Below, piece after piece: positions 45,355 to 57,560 of a stretch of DNA of 64,000 nucleotides. The first letter of the stretch is position 1. Every line of letters starts with the position of its first letter. A program made the position numbers and the translations under genes. The stretch is from Cheiracanthium punctorium (Eukaryota > Arthropoda > Arachnida > Araneae > Cheiracanthiidae). The notes under the pieces are model-generated. The model saw nothing but the letters and a program-made list of their open reading frames with translations. It ran no database searches and had not been told where the DNA came from. Location: positions 248,001 through 312,000 of the forward strand of contig JAWZYV010002522.1 in the NCBI GenBank assembly GCA_038373885.1. Reading direction: 5' to 3'.

Positions 45355-46510
45355 TTCCTGTACTGTGTGTTTTAAAACAAATTGTGGGAGCGTGGATTTC
45401 ACCGAAAGTCTATTATTATGTGTTATTTTGACTTGAGATAAAATAATCAGGAATGCATCCCTCGCCGCCCCTGATTCATAAGCGAGCATGGATTTTGCCT
45501 TTGTAACGGTGAAACGTGAAAATATGATATGTAAATATGTTATGACTGATGTGCCAAAAAGAAATCTTCTTTGTTGTGCTTAAAAAAGTAATGTGCCCAC
45601 ATTGGATGAAAGTACGGAACTATTTTAATTAGATGTATGAAAAATTCGACATTATAAGCTTACAGATGACCATCAAAATCAATTAATGAATCCGCAAGCC
45701 TGTCAGTAATAAAAAAGGTATGTACTCGTAATTTTATTAATTGTTGTTATACCGCAACCGCTCAAGGATGCATATACAAAATTAAGAAAGACAAAGGCCA
45801 GTTGAATTAGCAGAGATAGCAGAGTTTAGAATCTTCTATATCTCGCTGTAAAGTGCGTTGTTAATACAAATTTGTTTTACTTTTATTTCACATCAAATAT
45901 CTATTTAATAAGGTGTTAGTTTGACTAATAAAAACTCAGGAATGCAGCCCCCCCCCCCCCCCCCAAATTAAGTCATAAGCAGTTATTTTTTTCTTGTTAC
46001 TGTGAAACGGTGGAATATGTTTAAAAAGTTAATGCTGAATTCGTAAAAAATGATTGGTGGTAAATTTCTGACGATATAGTAAGCCCACTGGGATGAATAT
46101 TTTTTTTATTGCTTTAAGCCATTATTAATTAGGTGTGAATAAATCACGACAATAGGGGGGGTGTGTTTTTGGGTGGTGTGGGTTTTTTTAATCTGACAAT
46201 ACCAGCTTCAAAGATCAAATAATGATACCCAAGCCTGTCCAAGAAAAATGTATTCTACTCTGTAATTTTATTGTGATTTTTATGTAATGTAATGTGGGGT
46301 TGCCCTGGCCTAGAGCATTGCAAAAAATTTATATAGACAAAGCAAGTTGGGATTAGTTCAGGGGTAGTTTGGGCTGGAGAACGAGTTGCCTTTAATTAGT
46401 TCGGATCATATTTAGCTTGTATTCCGTATTGACCAAAAACACGAGGCATGGCAGCCGCCCAGGAGGGAGATCATGAGGGTTGATTCCACTCACCCTCCCG
46501 CCCAGAAATT
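45355..46510 (+). repeat. Tandem repeat, about 0.49-0.50-kb unit, about 2.3 copies
   Basis: The anchor CAGGAATGCATCCC (45450) recurs as CAGGAATGCAGCCC (45938) and GAGGCATGGCAGCCGCCC (46441). Around it GACTAATAAAAAC, CATAAGC, TGAAACGGTG and CAAGCCTGTC repeat in order. The copies are strongly diverged with many indels. An inverted copy of one part is at 52975-53190. Confidence 0.75.
45948..45964. repeat. C17 homopolymer
   Basis: Seventeen C residues replace the CCTCGCCGCCCC of the neighbouring unit, hinting at unreliable base calling. Confidence 0.9.
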
Positions 46511-47090
46511 TTAGTCCAATGAAATGTAGTGGTTGTGTTGAGTGGTGCATTGAGTTTGTACGGGAGTATCAACTATAGTGTAAAAAAAAAAAAAAAAATT
46601 CAGCGGATAACATAGTCCCCCCCCTCCCCCCGAATTTGTTAGTATCGGCCGACATGACTTTGCAAAAGCAGGAGATGTGTAGCTGTTAAGACCAAAGAAG
46701 GCCATGACAATTTTGTTTTGAACTATTTCAAGAGGAAAGATAAGGTGAATTTTAAGCAAGTACATTAAGTTACTGTTTTTTAAAACTTATAGTATTAAAT
46801 ATGTATATACATTACAAGCTCGATGTAAATACAACACTTGAAGCAATCAACTAATATAAATTCTTGAATTTTTGCATTAGTTCCATGAATAAAAATGCAT
46901 CAGAGACAGTGATTCACTATGAATATTTAAATTTAGCATACTAAAAGTATTTTCCCGGGCCGACTCAGGGGTAATTAAGTTGTAGACACTTCGTGCTAAG
47001 TTATTACTAATAGAATGTAAGCACATGGCAAAAAAGAAAAAGTTATTGTTAATGTCTGGCTACGAGTAATAAGTAGTAGTGTAGTCTTCA
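46511..47090. other. Geneless stretch
   Basis: It contains an A16 run near 46582 and C runs near 46620; nothing else is recognisable. Confidence 0.4.
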
Positions 47091-47363
47091 TTGTGGGGAA
47101 GAAAAACTCTTGCAATGAAAAACCAACAAATACAAATGGAAATTGAGTCTCTGGCAGATGGTCTGGGCGCTAAAATCCGTTCCATAAAAGAGCGAAAAGA
47201 CAGCGAGCAAGTGGAGCGAGCATTAGCGGCTTTGGGCGCAGTTCGTGGAGGGTCCATCTCCGCTCGCCGGCTCGTCCAAGCTGTGGAAACTCGTTGTACG
47301 CTAATGGGAGCTGGTGCACGTAAAATCCGTCGTGGCTACTCAATGTCCTCCTCAAGTTGTTAA
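47091..47363 (+). CDS. Unidentified open frame of 90 codons, possible exon
   Basis: I do not recognise the product. The reading is GC-richer than its surroundings with mixed codon use, and predicts a mainly helical, basic protein (IEGLADGLGAKI-like stretch, KIRSIKERKDSEQVERALAA, SARRLVQAVETR, then KIRRGYSMSSSSC). The more likely start is the Met at 47115 (MKNQQIQ). No signal peptide or membrane segment is seen. No clear splice acceptor or neighbour supports a gene, and a (CAA)n tract 170 bp downstream suggests the whole block could be a retroposed repeat. The opposite strand is also open, which weakens the case. Confidence 0.25.
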   Translation: MWGRKTLAMKNQQIQMEIESLADGLGAKIRSIKERKDSEQVERALAALGAVRGGSISARRLVQAVETRCTLMGAGARKIRRGYSMSSSSC

Positions 47364-48439
47364 ACTATAACCGCTGGGGGTGTCGATTGTTCAGGTGTGG
47401 TTGGTCCCTCATCTGAATCAAATTAGGGACGAACAAAGTATAAAAAAAGAAGTCCAACGCCCGCTTCGGGGACAATGGCTACCTCCCGCTCTTAATCCAT
47501 GGATCGTGTCGTCTATCCATGGACAAGAACTAGTCAACAACAACAACAAAATGGAAATAAGATAAAATAAATATCAAAACAAATTTTGGTTATATATTTG
47601 TATCGCCTACACAAAACGTTGTTTTAAGAAGTAGTCTTCAGCATAGTCCTAACATATATCTTGAATTTTTTTAAATACTGTTTGGAATGGTGCATCATAG
47701 TTCCCGCGCGTGTATTTGTCGCTCAGATTAGCTAGCTCGTCCAAATTGAAAGTCTTATGTTAAAAATCGCCTAATGCCCGCCGGGCGCAGCGGCAATATT
47801 CACAAGCGAAGTACTTCACCTTTCTTGTACTCGCAATATAGCCCACCAATATTCCCTCATTAAAGTAAACAGCATAGGTTAGGCAGATTTCTCAGACAAA
47901 GAATGGTTGTATTTTGTTGTGGGATTACCAAAGCCGATTAGCAACACGTTGGCTCAAGGCCGAATGCGACAGGGTGCCGCGGCGCGTGGGGGTCTTTACT
48001 AAGGGTCGCTTAACCTGTATTTAACGGCTAGACTTCCCAGAGAAACAGAATACCAGCATAGACGAAAAAATTACGGCGAACGGTTAAAGGCGCCTTGGCA
48101 CATATCGCAGAGACATGTCCGCGGCTAACAATGTACGTGAACGGGGAATTTCGGTAGCATGGTTATGGGGTAGAAAGCTGGCGACGATCGTGTGGGTGTC
48201 CGCCTCAACCGAACAATAGATTGGGGGATGTGCGAAACCGCAAATGATTATTTTGCACGGTCGCCCAATGATCTTATAGTTGTTGCTAATTACCCTATGG
48301 AGTAGTCACTGAACACCTTTTTTAGCAGGAAAGTAGGTTTGACACGTATTGAAGAATTGGTTCTCGCAGTTATTGGTCACCGCTACTGCTAGCGTGCCGT
48401 CGCGACATGTCTCTGGAGGATATTTGCAAGAGCCTTAAG
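47364..48439. other. GC-richer interval with (CAA)n tract, no gene
   Basis: AACAACAACAACAA lies at about 47535-47549, like the simple-repeat tail of a retroposon; comparable (GTT)n tracts occur at 48776 and 57887 in inverse. The rest has no supported feature. Confidence 0.4.
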
Positions 48440-48525
48440 TCGGCAGACGCGACCTGGTTTTTGAACCAGGCATCTTCCGTCCCCCATCGCAGCGCGTTAT
48501 CCGCTTGCAACTGGTGGGATCACTC
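48440..48525 (-). repeat. tRNA-derived SINE head, fragment D
   Basis: On the minus strand GACGGAAGATGCCTGGTTCA, then AAAAACCAGGTCGCGTCTGC and CGAC, matches the head of copy B (GACGGAAGGTGCCTGGTTCG). The B-box is at about 48456-48468 on the opposite strand. The SINE body is not recognisable beyond it. Confidence 0.65.
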
Positions 48526-48844
48526 GACAAAGATAGGAAAGATATCGGTTGGGAGACCTTATTTCTTTATTTGGCCAATTTTTCAATGATACATCTCTCA
48601 TAAAAAAGGGTCACACTCACCTGGGAATTTTGTCCTTGTTTAATCTCATGGCAGACCATGTGAATTCTGTGAGTTGTCCGCCTATTCTTTCACTAGGGAG
48701 AGCATAAATTCTTATGTCCTGAAATTAACACCCACCGCAGAAAGCATTAAACCATGTACGTAAAAAAAAAAAACGTTGTTGTTGTTGGCCAACTCTTACC
48801 CTGTTATAGTGAGTCGATTTGGGAGGGGGGGGGTTAAATTGAAG
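48526..48844. other. Geneless stretch with (GTT)n
   Basis: A poly-A run followed by GTTGTTGTTGTTGG near 48775 and a G9 run near 48824. Confidence 0.4.
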
Positions 48845-49915
48845 AAAGATTTTTAAAGGCATTGTTGTTCTAGCTATATTTTTTAGAGCAAGAATTTTAG
48901 AGCGAGGCTATCTCTTCTTCCTCTGACATAGTGAAGGGAAATGTGAAAAGAGCCGTCATAAGAATGTGTTGGACCCCTAACATCACCGCTACTTGGTGCG
49001 ATATTTCTAAAACGACCATGAAACATGATTTATAGGCATTCCTGTGTTCGCACACTATTCTAAAAGGAAGAATTTTAGTGACTATCTCTTATTTCCGTTT
49101 TTTTTTTATTTTGCACTTTGAGGATATTGATGGCAAAATTCGAAAATTAACGATTTGGCCCCGTAGCCCCCGGTGTTCATATGCGCATTCTTAAAGATAC
49201 CCAGAAAAGCGAATTTTAAGCGTAATTCCCCTATACCGGTTATAGCGTGAAGGTGTTTAAAGCTAGATCCCTTTTTCCCCCTCTTCATATATCAAGGGAA
49301 GAAGTAAATGTAGAAAGGACGTTTTGGACGCCAGTACCACTCCGTATGGGATACGAAATTTTAAAAAACCCCTGAGATATGATTTTAGGTGGTTGCTATT
49401 AGTTGGGCATTTTAAAACAAGAGTTTTTACGGCCATCTTCTTTTTTTCCTCTGGAGTATATGAAAGGAAAATGCAAAATAGACGTTTTCGGCCCCTACGC
49501 CTAATTAGGGTAAAGAATTCTAAAAAAACCCGGAAAGACATCTGTAGTATAGACTTGTGTTAGTTATATTTTAAAGCAATGAATTTGGTGCGGGGATGTC
49601 TCTTTACGTTTGTCACTGATTCCTCTGATTATGATAGGGAAACACGAATAATGTAAATGTTAAAGATACGTTGTTGGCCGGCTCCGGTGACTGCTGAAAG
49701 GCCAGTTGGGTGCGAATCGCTAAAGAACTCGCTAAAGAACAACTTTTAGGTATTTGTGTTGTTACACGATTTTAGAAGCGAAGAATTGGTAGGATAATCA
49801 CCGTTTTAACACTTTGAGTTATGAAGGGAAACGTGAACAAGAACTGTTTGTGCGCCCGCCACAAAGAGGATTAACCGTCTGGGTGTTTCAGAATTTTTAA
49901 AAATCAGCGGCTTCT
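48845..49915 (+). repeat. Satellite-like tandem array, about 180-bp monomer, about six copies
   Basis: Monomers begin near 48852, 49030, 49212, 49381, 49557 and 49745, each with TTTTAGG/AAGGCAT-like starts. The order is then an AGAATTTTAG-like word, a CTATCTCTT..CCTCTG block, ATGAAGGGAAA, GACGTTTTGGCCCC, and ATTTCTAAAAAACCC. Monomers are well diverged and differ by indels, so this is an old or error-rich array. No coding potential is implied; several open frames simply read through it. Confidence 0.75.
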
Positions 49916-49919
49916 TAAC

Positions 49920-50450
49920 CCTTTGAAACGCGCAGTGTTTCCGCGCTTCATGGGAACACCAAACACTGACGTTTTGACTGTTGCCAGTCACGAAGAATAG
50001 ATTTTGATTTCTATAAAAACATTTTTAGTTGCGGTTTGCATAGCTCCAAACGAAATATCCTTTACTTTGTAGCACGTCATTATCCGCAGTAACAATAAAT
50101 GGTCAACGATTCTTTTTTAAGCAGCACTGAGTGTGGGGTGGGGGGGGGGGGGTTGGTTTGGGGGGGGGTTGGGGTGTTGTTGGTCATGTTGGGGTTGGGG
50201 GGGGTGGCTGGTATTAACATCTGGCTGAAAAATGGAAGAATGCGAGAACAGCTGGATGAATGATGGGGGGGCCCCAATTGCAGAAAAAAGGGGTGCTAGG
50301 CCGTTTTGCGCATCGGCTCGACTTAATTACTACCACAGCAACATGGCGGACGATCAATGGGTGTTGTGAGGAGCGTTCATCCGGCATTGCCATGGCAGCA
50401 TCAGAAGACCCGGGTTTGACGACAATCTCTGCGCTATGCCGCATTCGAGC
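49920..50450 (+). repeat. Third copy of the 30.6-kb hairpin element family
   Basis: TTAACCCTTTGAAACGCG marks the left edge, with TTAA as possible target. TTGCCAGTCACGAAGAATAG, GCATAGCTCC, CTGAAAAATGGAAGAATGCG and CAACATGGCGGACGATCAA follow in the order seen at 30590-30830. A G/T-rich block (50133-50215) with almost no C interrupts it. Confidence 0.7.
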
Positions 50451-52974
50451 TGTGCCTTTGCATCTTTATGCCCCCCCCCCCGCCTTCCATCGATTCAATA
50501 ATTATATGTTTGATTTGATAGATTTCCTGCGGTTTGGCCATGTAGTATAGTGGTAATTCGCTTTATTTCACCACTAGTGTATTGCCCCATGCAGCATTTA
50601 TTTTTTACTTTCGCTTTCAAAATTCTCTGCCCGGTGAATTTACCAAAGCCCGATTACTCCAACGATAATTAATCGTTTTGCAGGTTAAATAGCACTATTA
50701 AAAGATAACACGATTAGATATCTTTCCCTCGCCGTATAAACCTGCCAAAGACTTATAAATGTAGGAGAGAAGTTAGGAGAAGAAATTTTACAGTCGTATT
50801 CACGAAACGGCTTAACGTAACCAGTCCTGAATCACGAAACTTAATGTTTTGAACCGAATACTTGCGTGGTAACACAAAACGCGATCCGTGTAACCTCTGA
50901 AACGGTATTCTCACTTACAACTGATATTATAGAAATTCCATTGGATTCCTGACGCAAGACGTTTGACCGCTCAATTGAACTTGTACCTTGGTGCGTCTCT
51001 CGTCTGCGTTGTAAGTCTCGTCTGTGATTGGACTAAGGCAACTGGCTCATCCAAACAGCTGATTGCCACCCTTGATCCCATCGTTAGGTGAGACGCACAC
51101 CAAAATAGTTGAGAACGATAGAGGCAGGAGTGTAATGTGTTTTCAGTGTAGTTTGTTAATAATCAAAAATGTGTCAATTATGTGATTATCGGGAGATTAC
51201 CCTGCTGACATTTTTTCGGCATAGTGTAGATACTGTCTATGTTAGGTATCTACACATAGAAATTTAAAAGAATATGTTGATTTTAAAAAGATTTAATAGT
51301 TTTAAAGGTATCCGAAGGTGTTCCTAATTTTTATTGTTTTAATGTATCTAGACAGTCAAAAAACAGGATCGATGTTTCAAAAAATTTTGGTTAAATAGAT
51401 GTATTTATTAGAGCTTTAACTCTGGTGATAATTTAATTATGTTTACTTAAACTGTAGGATGGTATGAAGTTTATTTTATTTTTATATGTAAGAATCAATA
51501 GATTAAAATTGAAGAATGCATATAACAAGTCAAAATAGTGTATTACAATGTTTTTAATACAATTTGAAATGAATTGCTGAGGTAGTGAAACGCCACGTGT
51601 GACCGTAATTACTACTTTGGTCACAAAAATAATGGGATCTATTAGAGCAGCTTTACCCCGATATTTTTTGTAATTGTATTCAGTAGAAAGAACAAATATA
51701 ATACCTGTGAATATTAAAACTGTGAGATATGTAGATGATGGTACATTGCATGGGCCATTTAAATAAATGATTTATAGAAGTCTATGTCATTGGCTCAATG
51801 TTTTAATTGAATGTTATTGAACTAGGCTTGTCTCTTTCTTGAGTTTTTCATATCAGAGGCCTAGAAATATTTTGGAACACCGCCCCCCCCCCCTTCAAAA
51901 AAGGCCATGGGCAGATTCTCTATTTCGAAATTGCAAGTTTTCTTCGCACAATAAAGACACACTTTAATCACTCTGTAGTACCCAGAACATTCAAATAGAA
52001 TTTTTTTTTTTTTGGATGTGATTAATTTATGAGTTAATTACCTTAGCACAGAGTGGAGAACCAACTTAATTGACAGTAAAGTAGGAACCGGTGGAAAAGT
52101 AGTAATTCAAATTAAAATATTCATAAGGTGAATAATGCCTTCTGATTGTATTTTTAATAATAGATCTATGAGTTGGGATAATGCTAAAAAGCAAGTGGGC
52201 TGGGGGAAATTATATTAGTTGATTGTGCAGAATGTGTTTAATTTTATCTGCTGTATGTAGAAATTAATAGTATTTAATAGCTTATATAAGTTTAAAAACA
52301 GACTCATGTTAAAATTCATATTTTCTTCCCCCCTCATTGAAATAGTTTAAAACAAATGTCAATGGATTTTTGACTAAAGCTACATGTGTCCTGCTTTTTT
52401 GCAAATCGTAGGCAGGATTAAAAAATTCGGGGGGAGAGGGGGGATATGTATCATGCTTGAAGTGTTTTTTTTTTTTTTAACTCTATAGTTGATCTTCCAA
52501 AATACAATAGCAAATAAAATAAACCACGTAAAATCATTGACTCAAAATTTACTTGTCTAGGGCGGAGGTGTGGGAAATTCAAACCCTCATGATCCTAACA
52601 TACCCCCGGGGGTTTACGGTGCTTGTTTGTTTGGCAATAGGCGGAATATAACTCAATATGAATTACGACTAATTAAAGAAACCTGTTCGTCAGCCCAACT
52701 AACACCTCTGCTATATTAACATGGCTTATTAGGCTGTTTGTTCTTTATTAAATTGTTGGGCAATGCTCTTGCAGGAAATAAAAATTAATTAATGAAAAAC
52801 ATAAATAAAAATTAGAGAAGTAGTAACGATTTGTTCTGACTTAGAGGATTGGGATCGAATTATTGATTTTGATGGTATTGTATGTATAAATGTCGAATTT
52901 ATAACACCTAAGTTAAAATGGTTAAGTATTTCCCATCTCGCGAGGTGGGTCCTTACTTAGTTAGAAATTAAAAA
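50451..52974. other. Geneless interval
   Basis: TTGGTGCGTCTC (50988-50999) and GAGACGCACACCAA (51090-51103) form a small inverted pair 90 bp apart. C and G runs occur near 51880 and 52430. No coding sequence is supported. Confidence 0.4.
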
Positions 52975-53190
52975 AAATTATTTTTAGAAAATTCAGCAGT
53001 GAAATAGTGTGAAACATAGAGTCACCGTTTCAAAGTAAAAAGAAAAGAAATGACTGCTTAGTGACTTAGGTTGGGAGGTTGATGCCATTCCTGAGTTTTT
53101 ATTAGTCCAAATAACACTGATAAAATAGATTTTGAGTGAATATAAATGTATAACATAATTTTGTTAAAGAGCGCACGTTTACAGGATTAA
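52975..53190 (-). repeat. Inverted copy of the 0.5-kb tandem unit
   Basis: On the minus strand GACTAATAAAAACTCAGGAA, then TGGCATC, CTAAGCAGTCATTT and TTGAAACGGTGACTC match 45915-46015 closely. The C17 run is here replaced by CATCAACCTCCCAACC, probably the true sequence. Confidence 0.8.
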
Positions 53191-54713
53191 GAATTATTGG
53201 GAGTGCTTATTATGTCGTCGTAGTTGAACGAACTTTAGAACGGATGTCGTTGAAATACTTAACCGAAAATTAGTTTGTTTGGTTTGTCCCGTCGGTAAAA
53301 ACATATGTATTTAGGATTTTATAAAATTACATTTACATAATGAAATCGCAGAATCTATTTTCAGTGGTAAAGTAATTATGAATATTAAAGGAAATGGACC
53401 AGACGCGAAGAATCATAACAATTTAGATATTTTTATAGATGTTCAATAAGAAAGCAATGTAAAAAAAAAAAAGCAAAAAGAAGAGATAGAAGAGAGAGAG
53501 AGAAGAGGCAAGAAGGAAAAACTAGGACACAGTCGGAGGACAGAACCTTGGAACTACTACTCCCTCAATCAGCGTCGCTTAACCGCAGCGATTGGGGAGT
53601 AGTAGCATTTCTTTGGGGCCATGTGCGTTTACTTACTTTGATGGTAATGCATTGGAAAATTCGCGTGTCACACACATAGCAAGAAATCCTTCTATAACCG
53701 TTTACCTGTCTCCTCACACAGTAAATTTTTTGCAAATATAATAAATAGACTTCTAAAATTTCCTCCATATCATCTGTCTTCAACAGCGCTGTAGTCCGCC
53801 ATGGTTGATTAACAGATAGAGTCCTCACAGCGCATCGATGATTGGTGAGACCCGGCCGGTAATCGCCCAAAGTTCGGAGGGGGGGCCGGGGGGGACATTC
53901 GTCTGTTTAAAAACGAGGATGTAACCTACCAGATTCGGCCTGGTGCATACCATATTTTTGGTTAAAATCTCTCCGGTTATATGTTGATGTGGCGCTGAAC
54001 CAGCCCGTAAAATGTTTCCGTGAATGACCACCTGTGTAGAGAAATTTGCCCTCGCACACATCCTGGGAGAACCCTCTTCCGCGAACTGCCAGTATAGGTC
54101 TAAACAAATACAGATCCTAGTTGTCATCAGACTATTTCTCGAAGAATGCGTATATTAGGATTTTAATCCCGCTGAGGAAGGGCTACGACCTAAGCCAAAG
54201 ATAGTAGGTGTAACAAAGAAAAGGAGGTTTCTATATTATAGGAACCTCGCTCTGATTCATTCTCGAAACTGAATCTTTCTCCAGTGCAGTTTTCCAAGGA
54301 CTATGGCCTTGAATTTTCCTCGGGATGCGACAAAAACCGCCAACACTACAAACTGTTGTATCCACCTATTCCATGGCTATGGTAGAGAGGATTAAGACCG
54401 TTCTCTAAACTTTAAACAACCATGTCACTTCCTGTGTATCCTAGGAAAGAAAAATATCCTGGACAAAAATTCCCGCCTCTTCCAGCTGGGCATGGATAAA
54501 AATAAAAGGAGTGTCGGTTCATGGGACATTAACCGGCTGTGTGCACCATATCAGAGTGCTTTTATTCGGCAGAGAAGCTCTTCGTCTTCAGAATTAGCGC
54601 CCTTTATCGCGCCATGAGAAGTACATCGGGAAATCTTCATGGGCACGGTTTGAAAGACGTAACATAATTTTATTTAAACTGTGAATATAAACCTAGCACA
54701 CGGAGAAGATAAA
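53191..54713. other. Uncharacterised interval with two long minus-strand frames
   Basis: Frames of about 100 codons (53565-53870, 53825-54127) overlap and read without low complexity, but no domain is recognised. CAGGTAAACG near 53702 on the minus strand could be a donor. A GA-rich microsatellite lies at about 53484-53512. TCCCGCTGAGGAAGGGCTAC near 54167 resembles a structured 3'-end motif but is not assigned. Confidence 0.3.
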
Positions 54714-55655
54714 CCCAGACAGCACAGCGAATTTTTTGCTCTCAAGACTTGGCCAGATACGGTCTTGATTTATGAAGTCAATAAACTTGAATTAAAGCTT
54801 GAAAATTACAAGTGTGTAAGCTTAATTTCAAACTTAATACACTCTAAAATATTTGTTCCTAAATACTATGGCGGTCGGTCGGCGAACGCGCCCCAATATG
54901 TTTTTCCCACGCATTTTCCCCCTCGATACGCTTCCATCTTTTCCGTCTAGCGTTGCGACTGTGATCGATCTAGGGACCTATAAAGTGTGGAAGCCAGTGT
55001 CCTAACCACCATGCCAATCTGACTCCCAGGTAACATGACTAAAGTTTTGAAGTGACTGTTATGGAAAGTCACTGCCGTTTTTTGCGAGATTGATTAGTAT
55101 TGTTCCGATGCCGATCTGCATCTTTTATTTTTCCGTGGGATGAATCAAAATTAAAATACTGTTTATGTATGATTTATAGACTCTACTAATAGGGAAATAA
55201 GGATAATATAAACTTAAAAGCAGCACACGTTTAAAAACTTTCAATATCGCAGTCACTCATAGTCGGGGCAATATTGGCCAAAATCGAGACAAACGACTGA
55301 TCTTGAAATCCATTTGGTAGTATATATTGTATTTTATTTTGAAGAACTTCAATATTTGGAAATATAGAATCTTTTTTTTTTTAAATTCTGTGGTCAAGTA
55401 CATTTTATGACTGATGATAAATTAATTGTTATGTGGATGTGGCTTTCAAATCAAGCATAAATCAAGTTGTATTCAAGATTTGACAGTTCAATGACTTAAA
55501 TTCGGCGGGAAAATATTTGCTGACTCATTTTTTTTTTTTTTTTGTAATCTCCAAGCTTGCTGCATAGCTTAAAATGAATTGAACTGTCAAGCTTGTATTA
55601 ATACGTCAAATTCAAAGAAATGTCAAGCTTGATTTAAGCTATGGTGCTGTCTGGG
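54714..55655. mobile_element. Element with CCCAGACAGCAC inverted ends
   Basis: CCCAGACAGCAC at 54714 and GTGCTGTCTGGG ending at 55655 are perfectly inverted. Inside each end CAAGCTT, AAGCTTGA and TTGACAGTTCAAT-like words recur several times in both directions. The flanks do not give a clear duplication. A dispersed repeat at 54945-55310 lies inside it, so it is a nested structure. Confidence 0.65.
54945..55310 (-). repeat. tRNA-like module in a dispersed repeat, copy 2
   Basis: On the minus strand TGGTGGTTAGGACACTGG and TAGATCGATCAC mimic A- and B-boxes. The flanking GATGAATCAAAATTAAAAT, TACTAATAGGGAAATAAG and GGGCAATATTGGCC match copy 1 at 34590 in the same order. Confidence 0.7.
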
Positions 55656-57521
55656 AAAGACTCGCTACGACACCAAGACTACGAAATCACGTTTTCAACG
55701 AAGGTACTAGGTTTGGCTATGGAAAACCTACTCGACCGAAAATCTTTTCTCCCAAGCTGCAAATCGCCGTATTAGGGACGGTCTTTCAGACTGAATGATG
55801 CCGTCATGCAGATTCATACAGTCCCTTAACTCGAAACCAGAAGTCATTCTTTATACTCGGCTAGCCATGTTATCGTGGTTGTAATTATTATTTTATCAGA
55901 CCATGGTATCTATGGCGCAATCGTCTTTCTCTTTACCCTCTCATTTCTTTCCTGTCTCTCTCTTCTCTTTCTCTTCCTTCAACTCTCTTTTTACTCAGTG
56001 CCATATTCAGCGTAATATTTGTATTTGTTAATGTGTATTGCGTTTATTATGTTATTTATTTATTTATTACTGTGTATTTGATAACTGCGTTTACTGATTG
56101 TACTTAAATTATGTTGTTTAGACCTATAGTTATGTTGTATTGTGAATATTTGTCCGACTTCCTAACTAGGGATTGTTCTGCCGGGACGTGCAGTCCTTGG
56201 GAAGAGAGGCATGGTTACGATTTCTAGGTTGCTCTGCCCTTCAAAAAGTTAATATAGCCTAAAAAATTCACATTCTAGGCGCTCAAAATAAATGAAATGT
56301 TGTATGTTTGTTGCATCAAAATCGTTAATTAGAACGCGAGATAGTGAGTTTTCCTGTATCCTTATTGCTTACATATCTTGAGAAATATTGGCTCTCTATA
56401 GCTTACTGGCTTGAGTTTTGGGCAATTATTTTTGGCGCGCCAATTTTGAGAATGTTTCGAAAAAAAGTCGCCAAGTTGGGTGGACATTTGGGACATTCGC
56501 GCAATTTTAGTTATGATGCCTGTAATGTTAGTTTCCCTGCATAAGTATTAAGTAATAGCCTAGTATTACTCATTACATTTTTAGGTTTCTAGTTATTGTT
56601 TTGGGAAACCCATATATAGGGCACAGTTATTTTCAGGGGACCACTGTAAAGAAATTCCTACAAGATGCGGAAAATGTACAGGCAAGAAGACGCAAGTATC
56701 ATTTCCGTGTATTTTCGAAGATTTACTATTTTACATGTCAGAGGAAATGCCGTTATTTTTCAGACATTTGTTTGTTTTATTTTCTGTTTTTTAAAAAAAT
56801 CAATTTCGTGAAATAACAAGTTCCTGTATCTTCATTTTCTATTTTTTTAAATGTGCCACACTGGAAATATTTTCGTATTTTACCTGCTATATAGTTTTAC
56901 GCTGGATCCTTGACTCACCTCGGTAACCATTCCAGGCAACCACTTCAATATAAATATTGTTATTGCCACGACTCCAAGAAGATTAAAAAAGTTCTAAAAA
57001 GGTTGAAAACAGAAAATGCGTCATAACATCTACACCGTTTATACGAATCCGCTTGAAAATTTTCATAATTATGCAAAAAATTTATACAAAAGCCAATCCT
57101 GCGCTACACTTAAAATCCTGAAAACCCACCGGTTCCCTAATTTTTAAGACGCTAATTTTTTGCTAGTTTTCAGTTTCCTTGTATTTCCGAGCGTAAAAAA
57201 AGTGGAATCCATTTGCGTGACAAAATGAGCTGTTGCAATCGATATGACGTCATATGCATCACGGGTCCATCAGGGCTTTTGAAGGGAAAGTGTGATTCCA
57301 ATTCTTTTAAAATCGTAGTTCCAGATTACATAGTTTATTAATATTTTTTTCACAAATAAATCGTCCACCTGGATATAAGAATGGCTGTATACACAAAACG
57401 AAATTTTTCGAATGCCGAAACTTTCCGCGCGTATTCCAGAAGAGCCTGAAATTAGATTTGGTTATAATAATAAAAATTGAATATGGAAATTATTTACGCT
57501 GGACGAAGGTGAAAAACTACC
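55656..57521. other. Geneless interval
   Basis: A pyrimidine-rich CT tract (55925-55990) and scattered AT repeats; small open frames at 56344-56816 lack domains. Confidence 0.4.
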
Positions 57522-57560
57522 GTGAAGTGTAGACAAATTTTCCGTCAATTTTTTTTTCCA

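Noticed and set aside
48852..49915. CRISPR-like repeat array
   Set aside because: The repeats are about 180 bp, diverged and without unique spacers; this is a satellite-type array in a eukaryotic genome.
50531..50570. Possible tRNA gene (GTAGTATAGTGGTAATTCGC)
   Set aside because: No B-box at the right distance and no cloverleaf could be drawn.
53565..54127. Host gene from the two overlapping 100-codon minus-strand frames
   Set aside because: No domain recognised, frames overlap, and no consistent splice model joins them; left as uncharacterised.
54160..54205. CGCTGAGGAAGG..CCTAAGCC as a possible hammerhead or Penelope-element motif
   Set aside because: The conserved hammerhead core (CUGANGA with GAAA) is not satisfied and no reverse transcriptase or GIY-YIG sequence is nearby.
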